Notes: generated by a model from the letters alone, not told the origin. Shown: positions 1 through 9,165, numbered from the stretch's first letter. The stretch: 52,776 nt of DNA from Carnobacterium_B sp045617425 (GCF_045617425.1 NZ_JAZLIO010000017.1:1-52776); one strand, 5' to 3'. Made by a program: numbers and translations.

Positions 1-162
1 AAAATGATGCTTGAAGCTCATATTGATTGCTAGCGAATAATTATTCACTAATTTTGTTACTGTTGACTTAGCACTGCTAAGTCACCCTCACATTTGGTTC
101 GTCTTACTTTGTTTAGTTTTCAAAGGTCTAAAGCGTGTTGTTTCGTTTGTGACAACTCATTA
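1..162 (-). other. rRNA operon leader (transcribed leftward)
   Basis: This segment follows promoter P2 on the minus strand. It contains a boxA-type antitermination motif (reverse complement of 107-126, CCTTTGAAAACTAAACAAAG) and a near-perfect palindrome at 64-84 (TGACTTAGCA/TGCTAAGTCA) that would form a hairpin in the leader RNA. No protein-coding gene is credible between 1 and 529. The 16S gene start is not reached. Confidence 0.65.
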
Positions 163-191
163 ATAATAGCATCTAGCGAATCATCTGTCAA
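163..191 (-). promoter_or_regulatory. rRNA operon promoter P2 (leftward)
   Basis: Read on the minus strand there is a consensus -35 TTGACA (186-191), exactly 17 bases, then -10 TATTAT (163-168). It lies just upstream of a leader containing a boxA-like CTTTGAAAACTAAAC element, as found before 16S rRNA genes of Firmicutes. The 16S gene itself would lie beyond the left edge, so the rRNA assignment is inference from promoter quality and leader motif. Confidence 0.8.
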
Positions 192-255
192 CAACTTTTT
201 TCATTTTCTTTTCCGCTGTGTCGGTTTGTTTCAACCTGTCTCAGCGACATATATT

Positions 256-284
256 AATATAACAGGGATTCAGAGTATCGTCAA
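256..284 (-). promoter_or_regulatory. rRNA operon promoter P1 (leftward)
   Basis: A second strong sigma-A promoter on the minus strand: -35 TTGACG (279-284), 17-base spacer, -10 TATATT (256-261). It sits 93 bases upstream of P2 (start-to-start), the tandem P1/P2 arrangement typical of rRNA operons in Bacillus and lactic acid bacteria. Confidence 0.7.
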
Positions 285-471
285 TGTTTTTTTTACAAAA
301 AAAACACATTTCTATTAACCACAAACATTAATTCGTTGTTTCTAAACTCTCAACTCTTTTTTTTAAGTAAACACGAACTAATTAAGTCTTTTCTCATTGC
401 ATCATCCGCTAGGTCTAAGGAATATTTATTCAATTAAATAAAAATCTATTCATAATTTAAAGTTCAATTAA

Positions 472-518
472 AAAAAGTAGAATCAAACCCTTTTCAGGCC
501 TATCTGATTCTACTTTTT
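472..518 (-). terminator. intrinsic terminator of the GNAT gene
   Basis: A 14-bp perfect stem (472-485 with 505-518) lies just after the stop codon at 530 and is followed on the minus strand by a T-rich run. It separates the acetyltransferase gene from the rRNA promoters. Confidence 0.85.
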
Positions 519-529
519 ATTAATTTTTT

Positions 530-1054
530 TTAGTTGATTCTCAATCCATAATACAAATGATCGTGTAACACTCCGTCAAATTCAGCAATTTTTGGCATTC
601 TTCCCCATTGTTTAAAACCAAATTTCCCAAGAATGTATTCACTTGCTCCGTTGCCTTCTACAATCATTGCAATAACATTTTGATAACCAATCTCTTTAGC
701 TTGCTGTAGCGCATAATCAACTAACTTTGATCCAATACCACGATTCCGGTAATCACTATTTACATAGTAACTAATTTCAGCGACCTGATCTACCGCTCTT
801 CTTCCTACTCGGTATCCACTTAAATGACTATATCCAGCAACCTTTCCATCAACTTCATAGACGAACAGCGGATATTTTTCTATTTGATGAGAATCAAACC
901 ATGATTTTCTTTCTTCTATTGTAAAAGGATCAAGATCACAGGTGATTCCTCCTGTAAGTATTGCCTTATTATAGATATCTACCATTTCTGGCAAGTCTAC
1001 TAAACTTGCTTCTCTAATAAGTGCTTTTTGCTTGGTAAAAGTTACCTCTATCAT
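530..1054 (-). CDS. GNAT N-acetyltransferase, phosphinothricin-acetyltransferase type
   Basis: A 174-residue single-domain GNAT enzyme that transfers acetyl from acetyl-CoA to an amine. The acetyl-CoA pyrophosphate-binding loop is seen as RNRGIG at residues 103-108, preceded by the usual beta-4 strand (AEISYYV). The C-terminal segment with GFKQWGRM and DHLYYGL resembles the Pat/YwnH/MnaT branch, whose members acetylate phosphinothricin or methionine sulfoximine. The exact substrate cannot be read from sequence. The ATG start has a good ribosome site (GGAGG, 8 bases upstream). It is a single-gene unit ended by the hairpin at 472-518. Alternative: another small-molecule GNAT. Confidence 0.85.
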   Translation of the reverse strand: MIEVTFTKQKALIREASLVDLPEMVDIYNKAILTGGITCDLDPFTIEERKSWFDSHQIEKYPLFVYEVDGKVAGYSHLSGYRVGRRAVDQVAEISYYVNSDYRNRGIGSKLVDYALQQAKEIGYQNVIAMIVEGNGASEYILGKFGFKQWGRMPKIAEFDGVLHDHLYYGLRIN

Positions 1055-1379
1055 TTAAGCTTCCTCCAATCCTATCTAAAAATCCATTTTATTGTAGCAT
1101 TCATTGAACCGTTTACATTGCTGTCTCACTAGCTTAAGAAGACATAAATTATCTCTTACAAATTATACGGCAAGCATTATTATATACTTTGAGTTATGCT
1201 TCGACAATCTTTTTTTTGAAAATTTTATGTATTGTTTGTGTGTCTTTAAAAATAGTCTGTCTATTACTTTAACGAATGCGTTTCTTTGCATGTTGAAAGG
1301 TATCTTTGCTTTACAATTTTATTTACATTCACTAAACTTACAGTATCTAAATAACGAAATTTTTGGAGGTGAAAACGAG
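1055..1379. other. intergenic region, no gene supported
   Basis: This AT-rich gap separates two divergent genes. An open frame running from 1104 into the metalloprotease gene lacks a ribosome site and has no recognisable protein character, so I treat it as non-coding. A weak promoter-like pair for the downstream gene is TTTACA / TATCTA around 1320-1350. Confidence 0.5.
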
Positions 1380-2372
1380 ATGCAACGAATCTTATTTTGG
1401 ATTTTCACTAGCTCTTTATTGTTTCTAGGCTATTTCTCTTATGATGTCATCACAATGCAAGGGCCTATTAACGATGCCATTGAAAAGCCTAGCAGTGAAG
1501 TCATTATTGAAGAGGGGGATGCTTACCTTAATGAAATAAAAGAACTTATTGGCGATCCATTAGACTTCACATCTGGAGCTCCTACAAAAGCTGGTAGTAA
1601 CATAGAACAAAATCAAAGTGCTTTAATCCAAAAATCAACTATTGTCACCTACCAAGTAACTAATGATGCTCTTTCCAACGGAATCATCAATACTGCTAAT
1701 ACTAATCAGACTAAATATGCTAGAAATACGATTGCTCATAATCAACTATGGGACACCTTTAGGACTATCATTCCGAAAGATTTACGCACAAACATTTATT
1801 CTTTCTCCGTTTTCTCAGATGGAGCTAACAATCTTTTAGGCTACGTTGAACCGTTAGACTACAATGGAGATACTTGGCAACTTGGCGTTGACTTTGTGGA
1901 CAGCACTGATGAAAAAAACTTTTATTACACTTTAATTCATGAATATGGCCACCTTCTAACTTTAAATAACAAGCAAATGGTCAGCAATTACGATTGGAAA
2001 ACCTCTAGTCAAAAAGAAACTACTTACTCTTCTTTCTATGGAGAAAGCACTCCTGATTCGTATATGAATTTATATTATGAAGAATTTTGGATTGATTATT
2101 ACAAAGAGTGGCAACACCTCAATGTCCAATCAGACTCAGAAGCTCAACAAGCCTTTTACCTTGAACATGCTGATGATTTTTTAACAAGTTATGCTGTTAC
2201 ACATCCTGAAGAAGATATTGCTGAATCATGGTCTTTTTTTATTCTTTCTCCTAAGCAAAGTAATGATACCATTGCTCAAAAAAAGCAAAACTTTTTTTAT
2301 CAATTTCCAGAATTAGTTGAAACACGAACTGAAATTCTAAAGAACCTTTTAACTGAAGCAAAAAAAGACTAA
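1380..2372 (+). CDS. putative membrane-anchored zinc metallopeptidase (HExxH)
   Basis: I start this gene at the ATG at 1380 (330 residues), behind GGAGGTG at 1365-1371. A longer open frame from 1104 has no such site. Residues 3-20 form a hydrophobic signal peptide or anchor, so the enzyme is probably extracytoplasmic. HEYGH at 187-191 matches the HExxH zinc-protease motif. Glu282 in DIAESW, about 90 residues further on, could be the third ligand as in gluzincins; that is inference. I do not recognise a named family. It is monocistronic and ends in a terminator overlapping its stop codon. Confidence 0.7.
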   Translation: MQRILFWIFTSSLLFLGYFSYDVITMQGPINDAIEKPSSEVIIEEGDAYLNEIKELIGDPLDFTSGAPTKAGSNIEQNQSALIQKSTIVTYQVTNDALSNGIINTANTNQTKYARNTIAHNQLWDTFRTIIPKDLRTNIYSFSVFSDGANNLLGYVEPLDYNGDTWQLGVDFVDSTDEKNFYYTLIHEYGHLLTLNNKQMVSNYDWKTSSQKETTYSSFYGESTPDSYMNLYYEEFWIDYYKEWQHLNVQSDSEAQQAFYLEHADDFLTSYAVTHPEEDIAESWSFFILSPKQSNDTIAQKKQNFFYQFPELVETRTEILKNLLTEAKKD

Positions 2373-2397
2373 GCCTCAATTAAGGTTTAGTCTTTTT
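2362..2397 (+). terminator. intrinsic terminator after the metallopeptidase
   Basis: AAAAAGACTAAGCC pairs with GGTTTAGTCTTTTT (one G-U) around an 8-base loop. The 5' arm overlaps the last codons and stop of the gene. Confidence 0.8.
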
Positions 2398-2438
2398 ATT
2401 TTTAACTTAAAATTCTCTATTACAATTAATCTAAATTT

Positions 2439-2954
2439 TTATTGTGCTGCAGCTGGTTTCAAACGAGCCCATACATTTTTTACTGAGTTTCTCATTTTTC
2501 CAGTCAGTGGAACAGCAACTTCTTTTACTGCACAATATTTATCAACAAACGTTACAATGTAACTTTCTTTATATTTTGGAAGAGCTACAGTAGCTAGCCA
2601 CATGTGTTTGATAATAATATCGCACTCTAATTCACTTAGTTCCGTTATTTTTTTTGCATTTTCGCAAGCCATGCGAGGATGTACATATGCATGAGTTCCT
2701 TCATCAAATTTCGTTGTTCTCCAATCATAATAAAACAAATCATGAAGCAAACCTGCACGAGCTGTGGCTCTAGCATCCAAATTATGTTTTTTAGCAATAC
2801 AGTAACTGATATAAGATACGCTAATTGAATGATCTAGTCTTGTAGTAAAATGATGTTGAGTATAGTCATTAAGTTTCTTTACTTCTTCACATTCCAATAA
2901 ATCCTCGATGAGTGCAACGTATTCTAAATCTTGCTTCCATTTTGGTTCGGTCAT
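2439..2954 (-). CDS. HD-domain phosphohydrolase
   Basis: A 171-residue protein with the HD superfamily metal-binding pattern: His42 (RLDHS), His71-Asp72 (LLHDLF) and further histidines at about 88-92. HD proteins are metal-dependent phosphohydrolases acting on nucleotides or related phosphates; the substrate here is unknown. The ATG has an AAGGAAG ribosome site 7 bases upstream. It lies downstream of the TrmH-family rRNA methyltransferase on the same strand with a gap of about 145 bases, an arrangement I recall from related lactic acid bacteria (recollection, not checked). Confidence 0.75.
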   Translation of the reverse strand: MTEPKWKQDLEYVALIEDLLECEEVKKLNDYTQHHFTTRLDHSISVSYISYCIAKKHNLDARATARAGLLHDLFYYDWRTTKFDEGTHAYVHPRMACENAKKITELSELECDIIIKHMWLATVALPKYKESYIVTFVDKYCAVKEVAVPLTGKMRNSVKNVWARLKPAAAQ

Positions 2955-3098
2955 TAAACAACTTCCTTTTCGAAATAATATATAATGTATTCTAACTGAT
3001 TTCCATCATACATTGTATGCTTCGGCTTTTAAAGCAGAACACTTCAAATTTAAAGAAATATTAGGAAAGTTCATTTTTTTGACATAGTTTTGTAACAC

Positions 3099-3866
3099 TT
3101 ATCTTTCAATCTTAGTTAATGAAAACATGACTATCCCAGCAGCTACTGCAACATTTAAAGACTCAGCTTGTCCTACAATCGGGATATAAAGATTTTTTGT
3201 TGTACGTTTTAAAAATTCGTCCGACATTCCATTGCCTTCATTACCCATAACTAATCCATATATAACTTGAGGGGCAATTTCTCGATAAGAAATTGCCTCT
3301 TCATTTAATTCAGTACCAAAAACTGGAAACTTATGTTCAAAAAATAAATCAAACCATTCATTTAAATCTCCCTGGTATACAGGCAAATGAAAATGACTCC
3401 CTTGCATAGAACGCAACACTTTACTATTATAAAGATCGACAGACCCTTTTCCTAAAACTACTCCTCCAAAACCGGCAGCATCTGCTGTGCGGACCATCGT
3501 TCCGACATTTCCTGGGTCTTGAACATTGTCCAAAAATAAGAAAGGCTTCGTAAGAACAGGTTTATCTAATGGGTCTATTTTTTTTACAACTGCAAAAATA
3601 CCTTGAGAAGTTTCAGTTTCACTTAAGAGTTTTGCAATTTCAGCAGAAATTTCAACTTGTTTTGCTTCATCAAATTCAGGAATATCCCCCAAAGCTACTT
3701 CTTCACTTATCATGATTTCTAAAACTATCGCTTGATTTTTTATAGCTTCTTCTATTAGATGGAAACCTTCAATTAAATAAGCATTCGCTTTTTGGCGCCC
3801 TCTTCTTGATTGAAGTTTTTTCCAATTCTTTACGCGTTCATTTTTTGTGGATAAAATTAGTTCCAT
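3099..3866 (-). CDS. TrmH/SpoU-family rRNA 2'-O-methyltransferase (YsgA-like)
   Basis: A SPOUT-class methyltransferase that places 2'-O-methyl groups on RNA using SAM. The 255-residue protein has an L30e-like substrate-binding N-terminal part (RVKNWKKLQSRRGR, NAYLIEGFHL) and all three SpoU motifs: motif 1 with Asn and Arg in NVQDPGNVGTMVRTADAAGF (114-133), motif 2 VMGNEGNGMS, and motif 3 IPIVGQAESLNVAVAAGI forming the knot. I start at ATG 3866 because GGAGG lies 7 bases upstream; an earlier start at 3884 lies across that ribosome site. The closest known family is B. subtilis YsgA; the target nucleotide is not known to me. Confidence 0.88.
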   Translation of the reverse strand: MELILSTKNERVKNWKKLQSRRGRQKANAYLIEGFHLIEEAIKNQAIVLEIMISEEVALGDIPEFDEAKQVEISAEIAKLLSETETSQGIFAVVKKIDPLDKPVLTKPFLFLDNVQDPGNVGTMVRTADAAGFGGVVLGKGSVDLYNSKVLRSMQGSHFHLPVYQGDLNEWFDLFFEHKFPVFGTELNEEAISYREIAPQVIYGLVMGNEGNGMSDEFLKRTTKNLYIPIVGQAESLNVAVAAGIVMFSLTKIER

Positions 3867-3996
3867 TCGTAATCCTCCGCCCATTTCATCTATTGCTTAT
3901 TCATTCTACTAAAAAAGTCCTCTCTTTGAAAGAGAGGACTAAAGCTATCTGTTTTAAATTCTTAATTTACATACCACTATTATAAAATCTTTCGTT

Positions 3997-5340
3997 TTAT
4001 AAATATCCTGCTGGATCAACACGAGAACCATTTACATACACTTCAAAGTGTAAATGAACTCCTGTAGAAGATCCTGTCGTACCCATCGTTCCAATTTGTT
4101 GTCCTTGTGACACCTGTTGTCCTGACGTTACTAATAAGCTTCCAGATACCATATGAGCGTATAATGTTTGCACACCATTTCCATGATCAATCTTCACATA
4201 ATAACCCCAAGAACTATGATAACCAGCAAAAACGACTGTTCCACTTTGCGCTGCTACAATCGGGCCACCGCCGCCAAAGTCAGTACCACCATGTAGTTTG
4301 TTTACGCCAGTAATTGGGTGAATACGGTAACCATAAGAAGAAGTAATATATCCGCCACTTGGATTTATAAACCCTGAACTGTTTGAAGATGATGGAGTGC
4401 TTGCTTGTGTTTTATTGCTTGATTGAGCTTGATTGCTTGATTGACTTGAAGAACTTGTTGTTTGTTTAATTTCCGCTGCTTTAGCTTCTGCTTGTGCTGC
4501 TTTAGCTTCTGCCTCAGCTTCTGCTTTTTTAGCTGCCGCTTGTGCTTTTTCTTCTTCAGCTATAATGCGTTGACGTTCTTCTTGTAATTCGCTAGACAAA
4601 ACACTTGTTTGAGTCGCAATAACAGCTTGTTCTTTAACAAATTCATTTTTTTCAGATTCAGTCATGTCGTATTTAGTAGCCACTTGAACAATTTTGTCAT
4701 CTAATTCTGCTTTTTGAGCAACTAAGTTATTTTTATTCACTTCAATTTCTGCTTTTAATGATTCAATTGCAACTTTTTCATCTTGTGCTGCTTTTTCATT
4801 CTTTTCTACTTCTTTTTTATCATTTTCTTGCTGAGTCACAATATCTTTGTTTGCAGAAACTAATTGGTTTACAACACCCACACGTCCGATTAAATCTGAC
4901 AAACTTTCTGCAGATAATACCAAGTCGACCATATTAGAAGTACTGCCATCTGTTTGTACGTTTCTAGCTTGATGTTCTAATTTTTCTTCACGTCTAGCAA
5001 TAAGATCTTTTAATTTTTCAATCTCTGCTTTTAGTTTTTCAATTTTAGCTTTTGAGTCAGCTAATTTTTGCTCTTGTACTTTCAGTTCCAATACAACAGT
5101 ATCGATATTCGTTTGTAATTTTTCAACTTCTGATTCAAGATTTGCTTTTTCAGATTCTAGGTTATTTAAGGTTTCTTCTTGAGATTGGATTTTTGAGTTT
5201 AAGTCAGCTGATTTATTTTCTAATTCTGCTTTTTGGCTTTCAAGTTCTGAAACGCTCGCTGCTTCTGTCGCAGTCGGCATTACAATTGGAGCTGCAAACA
5301 ACAATGTTGCAATCATCCCAGTCATCAATTTCTTATTCAA
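3997..5340 (-). CDS. M23 peptidoglycan DL/DD-endopeptidase with PcsB/CwlO-type coiled coil
   Basis: A secreted murein hydrolase of 447 residues. A signal peptide (1-27) is followed by a long coiled coil rich in Leu/Glu/Lys (about 30-280), a Ser/Gln linker (about 285-325) and a C-terminal M23 (LytM) zinc peptidase. The zinc ligands are visible: His350 and Asp354 in HGGTDF, and His429/His431 in HLHF, with His396 in YAHM. The layout matches PcsB/CwlO-like hydrolases, which cut peptide cross-links during division and are often gated by FtsEX. That link is family knowledge, not visible here. The start is TTG at 5340, six bases after GGAGGG; the nearby ATG is out of frame. Confidence 0.9.
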   Translation of the reverse strand: MNKKLMTGMIATLLFAAPIVMPTATEAASVSELESQKAELENKSADLNSKIQSQEETLNNLESEKANLESEVEKLQTNIDTVVLELKVQEQKLADSKAKIEKLKAEIEKLKDLIARREEKLEHQARNVQTDGSTSNMVDLVLSAESLSDLIGRVGVVNQLVSANKDIVTQQENDKKEVEKNEKAAQDEKVAIESLKAEIEVNKNNLVAQKAELDDKIVQVATKYDMTESEKNEFVKEQAVIATQTSVLSSELQEERQRIIAEEEKAQAAAKKAEAEAEAKAAQAEAKAAEIKQTTSSSSQSSNQAQSSNKTQASTPSSSNSSGFINPSGGYITSSYGYRIHPITGVNKLHGGTDFGGGGPIVAAQSGTVVFAGYHSSWGYYVKIDHGNGVQTLYAHMVSGSLLVTSGQQVSQGQQIGTMGTTGSSTGVHLHFEVYVNGSRVDPAGYL

Positions 5341-5824
5341 AGCATACCCTCCGTGGTTTTTTATACCCTTTTATTTTCTCACGCCAATTAGTATAGCATA
5401 GTAACCATAAGAATTTGATGTTAATTCTTTAACAAAACCATCGGTATTATTACATTTTCATTTCTGCAATCGATTACATATTGTTTTTCATTTAAGAAAC
5501 GTCCGTTTTGCATATTTAGCCATATTTTGTTCATATTTAATGAGTTATTTAAATAGTTTACATTACTAGCTACTATTTTTTAATAAATAAACTTCTTACT
5601 TTTGAGTGCAATCATTCTAAAATACGAAGTGGTTTGATATTCGGTGTTATAATAATTTTATAAATCTATCATAAACGGATTTCCTCTCACTATTGATTGC
5701 CTATTTTAGATACTGGAATTTCTAAAGTTTTATTCAAGCATATTTAATAGCGAATCTTGACCTATTATTATATTTGATAGTTGAAAAAGTTAAAAGTTTA
5801 ATTAGATATTACGGGAGGCGTAAC
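5341..5824. other. divergent intergenic region
   Basis: 484 bases between two divergent genes with no credible ORF. On the minus strand an extended -10 (TGCTATACT, about 5390-5400) could drive the M23 hydrolase. A palindrome TGTTAATTCTTTAACA lies near 5420-5435, and there are several TGTWAH-type half-sites, but not in the 5-base-spaced direct repeat expected of a WalR box. I see nothing else. Confidence 0.4.
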
Positions 5825-6661
5825 ATGTCAAAATTAATTAGTCTATTAATCAGTTTTATCTTTCTTATCTGGTTATTTATGGTGGGATTTCTATTTAATA
5901 AGAGTGTAAAAAAAGAAATTGTAGAAATTTTTAGCAAGATAAAACTCAATAGTGACATTGTAACTAAGGAAGATCTAGAAAATCTACCAGAAAATGTTCA
6001 AAGATGGCTTGAATATTCTGGAATTAGCGGCCGTGAAAAAATAGTAACTGTACGCTTAAAACAAAAAGCTAAGATGAGATTAGATAAAAATAAACAATGG
6101 ATATCAGTTCAAGCAGAACAATATTTCACTACAGAAAAACCGAGCTTTATCTGGAAAGCAACCATTAAACCAGCACCCTTAATTCATATTATAGGAAGAG
6201 ATAAGTATTTGAATGGAAAAGGAAGTATGCTAATTAAGTTTCTTTCATTATTTACTGTTGCCAACTCTGAAGGAAAAGAAATTAATCAGGGGACCTTGTT
6301 AAGGTATCTTGCTGAGATGGTATGGTTTACTACTGCAGCACTAAATAATTATATAACATGGAACGAAATTGATGGTAACCATGCACAAGCAACCATGACC
6401 TACAAAGGTGTAACTGCTTCTGGACTATTTTCGTTTAATGATAAAGGTGAAGTTATTAAATTTGAGGCCGAAAGGTATGGAGAATTTGATAAAAAATTCA
6501 GACTAGAAGTATGGTCAATTTCATTGCGCGATTATAAAGCTTTTGAAGAAATCAGGATACCTTCAAAAGGTGAAGTTACTTGGAAATTAAAATCTGGAGA
6601 TTTTAATTGGTTTAATTTTGAGGTTACCGAAATTGATTATAATGTGCCCTTACCCTATTAG
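5825..6661 (+). CDS. DUF6544/DUF6920-type membrane-anchored protein of unknown function
   Basis: I start at the ATG at 5825 (278 residues), six bases after GGGAGG. Residues 3-25 form one transmembrane helix, followed by a soluble domain beginning with the motif LPENVQRWLEYSGI, typical of the DUF6544/DUF6920 group. The rest is beta-rich, with many aromatic residues, and ends in EIDYNVPLPY. No catalytic motif is apparent and no function is known to me. It is monocistronic and shares the bidirectional terminator at 6752-6788 with the convergent oxidoreductase. Confidence 0.65.
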   Translation: MSKLISLLISFIFLIWLFMVGFLFNKSVKKEIVEIFSKIKLNSDIVTKEDLENLPENVQRWLEYSGISGREKIVTVRLKQKAKMRLDKNKQWISVQAEQYFTTEKPSFIWKATIKPAPLIHIIGRDKYLNGKGSMLIKFLSLFTVANSEGKEINQGTLLRYLAEMVWFTTAALNNYITWNEIDGNHAQATMTYKGVTASGLFSFNDKGEVIKFEAERYGEFDKKFRLEVWSISLRDYKAFEEIRIPSKGEVTWKLKSGDFNWFNFEVTEIDYNVPLPY

Positions 6662-6751
6662 TGCGTCATCATAATTTTCAGGCTAAAAAATTCAGTATTA
6701 TTACCACTTAAAATTGTCATGAAAATAAAATCATTGAAAGCTAATCAAACA

Positions 6752-6788
6752 AAAAAAGGAGCAACAGAAAAACTGTCGCTCCTTTTTT
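6752..6788. terminator. bidirectional intrinsic terminator
   Basis: AAAAAAGGAGC pairs with GCTCCTTTTTT, and an inner ACAG/CTGT extends the stem. A-run and T-run flank it on both sides, so it can end both convergent genes. Confidence 0.85.
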
Positions 6789-6811
6789 ACTAATTAATCT
6801 GTCTATTAAAA

Positions 6812-7756
6812 TTATTCGTTTCCTACTTTAATCACAATTTTCCCAACTGCATGATGTGTCTCGCTTAGTGCATGTGCATCATAAACACCTTTTTCAGTTA
6901 AAGGGTAGGTCGCTCCAATAATGGACTTAACTTTGCCTTGTTCCATTAATTGAGCCAACTGGCTAAGCTGTTTTCCATCTGGTTCCAACCAAATATTATT
7001 AAAGGTAACACCAGTTTTTTTAACTAGTTCTTTATCTGCATCCGCAACAATTGAAATAATTCGTCCCGTATGAGGTTTAACAACTTTAAAACTATTTTCT
7101 AAAACTTCTCCACCCATAGTATCAAAAATAACGTCTACATCACTTAGTAATTCAGTAAAGTCTTCATTTCTATAATCAATAAATTGATCTACTCCTAAAC
7201 TCATTAGTAAGTCACGATTACTTTCACTGGCCGTTGAAATCACAAAAGCACCTTTACTTTTAGCTAATTGGATAGCGTACGTCCCTACTCCACCTGAACC
7301 TGCATGTATCAAGACTTTTTCGCCTTCAACAAGTTTGCCATAATCAAATAATGCTTGCCAAGCAGTTAATCCAGCTAATGGAGCTGCTGCTGCTTCTTCA
7401 TAAGATATATTTTCAGGAATATATGCTAGTAGGTTGTCATCAACTGCAGTATATTCAGCATACGTTCCAAAACGTGTTGTATCTGGACGTGCGAATACTC
7501 GATCGCCAACTTTCCAGTCGGTTACTTCACTGCCCACTTCAACAATTTCCCCTGCTACATCCCAACCTAAAATAATTGGGAATTCCCAAGGCATCATTTG
7601 TTGTAGATATCCTTCGCGTAATTTCCAGTCAATCGGGTTGATCGAAGTTGCTCTTTCTTTTACGATGACTTGATGCTCTTTAGGCTGTGGCATCGGTACT
7701 TCTGCTTCTTTCAACTTTTCTTTTCCACCATATTCTTCGATAACAATTGCTCTCAT
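6812..7756 (-). CDS. NADP-dependent zinc-independent MDR oxidoreductase (quinone reductase-like)
   Basis: A 314-residue medium-chain dehydrogenase/reductase. The N-terminal GroES-like domain (1-120) has the ATSINPIDWKLR signature of the quinone-oxidoreductase branch. A Rossmann NADP-binding motif follows at about 151-166 (HAGSGGVGTYAIQLAK). The cysteine and histidine ligands of zinc alcohol dehydrogenases are absent, so it should be zinc-independent and reduce quinones or enones with NADPH; the substrate is not known. The start is ATG 7756 with GGAGG 8 bases upstream; five extra codons further upstream would overlap the ribosome site. Confidence 0.85.
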   Translation of the reverse strand: MRAIVIEEYGGKEKLKEAEVPMPQPKEHQVIVKERATSINPIDWKLREGYLQQMMPWEFPIILGWDVAGEIVEVGSEVTDWKVGDRVFARPDTTRFGTYAEYTAVDDNLLAYIPENISYEEAAAAPLAGLTAWQALFDYGKLVEGEKVLIHAGSGGVGTYAIQLAKSKGAFVISTASESNRDLLMSLGVDQFIDYRNEDFTELLSDVDVIFDTMGGEVLENSFKVVKPHTGRIISIVADADKELVKKTGVTFNNIWLEPDGKQLSQLAQLMEQGKVKSIIGATYPLTEKGVYDAHALSETHHAVGKIVIKVGNE

Positions 7757-7973
7757 TATTCTTTCCTCCAAACACTAATATCTTTACATGATTTTTGTTA
7801 ACATACTTCTTACTAATAATAAGTATATCAAAAAACACAAAGAAATCCTAACAATTTGTTCAGGTTACAAATTTCATCTAGTTTCTTCTTTATTGAAGTG
7901 AATAAATGATATGATACTTACAGGGACAAAGAAATACAATTTTGGTTGAATGGGAAAGGAAGAATAACAACTT

Positions 7974-9159
7974 ATGACAACAATTCGTACGCTAACCATA
8001 AAATATGCTCTGCTACAAAGCTTATACTGGATGGTATTTTGCTCCATCTATGGATTTGCTTCAGTCTTTTTGCTCTCCCGAAACTTCGAAAATCAAAACA
8101 TTGGCTTTATTCTTGCCATCTCTAATATCTTATCTGTTATTTTACAACCTACTTTAGGTGTTATAGTTGATAAGTTTGAAAAATTAACATTGAAATGGAG
8201 CTTAGTTATCCTTACAATTTTATCTATTGGCTTTCTTATTTCTTTACTTCTCTCTACTGGCGCTCCTGCAATTGAAGCATTACTATTTATAGCTGTAGTT
8301 TCCTTAGTCTTATCCATGCAGCCATTCATTAATTCTTTTACCTTTGAACACATTAATAGTGGGGTAAAAATCAATTTTGGTTTAACAAGAGGAGCAGGTT
8401 CCCTAGCGTTCGCTCTAACTTCATACACGTTAGGTCTATTGTTAACACGCTTTAGTACAATTATTTTACCTATTGGCTGTATTTTTTTATTATTAGCTTT
8501 TTTGGTCCTTATTTTCACCTTTCCCCAAACTACTATTTCTGAAGTGCCATCTGCTCCAAATTTAAAGTCGAATAACCCTTTAACCAAAAAAAAAAGAAAC
8601 TTTTTTCAAAAGATACCCTCGCTTTGCCTATTTTCTAATAGGAACAGCCTGTTTGTTTCTTTTTCATACTATTGTAAATACTTATTTAGTCCAAATCATT
8701 CATTCACTGGGAGGAAATGACAGTGACTTTGGTTTGTCGTTAATGATTACAGCTTTGAGTGAACTACCTGCTATGTTAGGATTCAGCTATTTATTGACTA
8801 AACGAAAAAGTGGTATTTGGTTGAAAGTAGCTGCCATCTTCTTTGTAATCAGAAGTATTCTTTTCTTACTATCAGGATCAGTATTTATGATTAATCTTAC
8901 TCAATTATTTCAAGGATTAGCATTTGCTCTTTACATTCCAGCCTCAACTTATTATGTCAATCAACTAATGCAGAAAACAGATTATGTCAAAGGACAAGCG
9001 TTTAACATAGGCGCTGTTACCCTAGGTAGTGTGGCTGGAAGTTTTATAGGCGGATGGTTGCTAGACAATGCTGGTGTTCCAGAAATGTTAAGTGCTGGAA
9101 TAGCCGCTTCATTTATTGGGTGTTTATTACTGTTTTATTCAGTAAAAACCGATATTTAG
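7974..9159 (+). pseudogene. MFS transporter split by a frameshift in an A10 run
   Basis: Two overlapping frames together make one MFS protein of about 394 residues. The first half (from ATG 7974) covers the N-terminal six helices (YWMVFCSIYGFASVFLLSR onward) and runs into ten adenines at 8586-8595. After them it becomes non-membrane and stops at 8720. One frame over (+1), the sequence continues without a break from that same run (RFAYFLIGTACLFLFH, then helices 7-12) to the stop at 9159. Removing one A restores a full-length transporter similar to the LacY/nucleoside-symporter-like MFS branch. It may be a true pseudogene, a phase-variable gene, rescued by slippage at the A-run, or an assembly error. 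The substrate is unknown. Confidence 0.75.
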
Positions 9160-9165
9160 ACATAG

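Noticed and set aside
94..318. Open frame of 74 codons at the left edge
   Set aside because: It overlaps the rRNA promoters and leader on the other strand, has no ribosome site, and its product has no protein-like character.
1104..1379. N-terminal extension of the metallopeptidase
   Set aside because: There is no ribosome site before 1104, while a strong GGAGGTG precedes the ATG at 1380, which also starts a normal signal peptide.
5341..5824. WalR box upstream of the M23 hydrolase
   Set aside because: Only scattered TGTWAH half-sites and an inverted repeat were found, not the 5-base-spaced direct repeat.
8093..8587. Minus-strand frame of 164 codons opposite the MFS gene
   Set aside because: It is a shadow frame; the plus strand encodes coherent transmembrane helices with a proper start.
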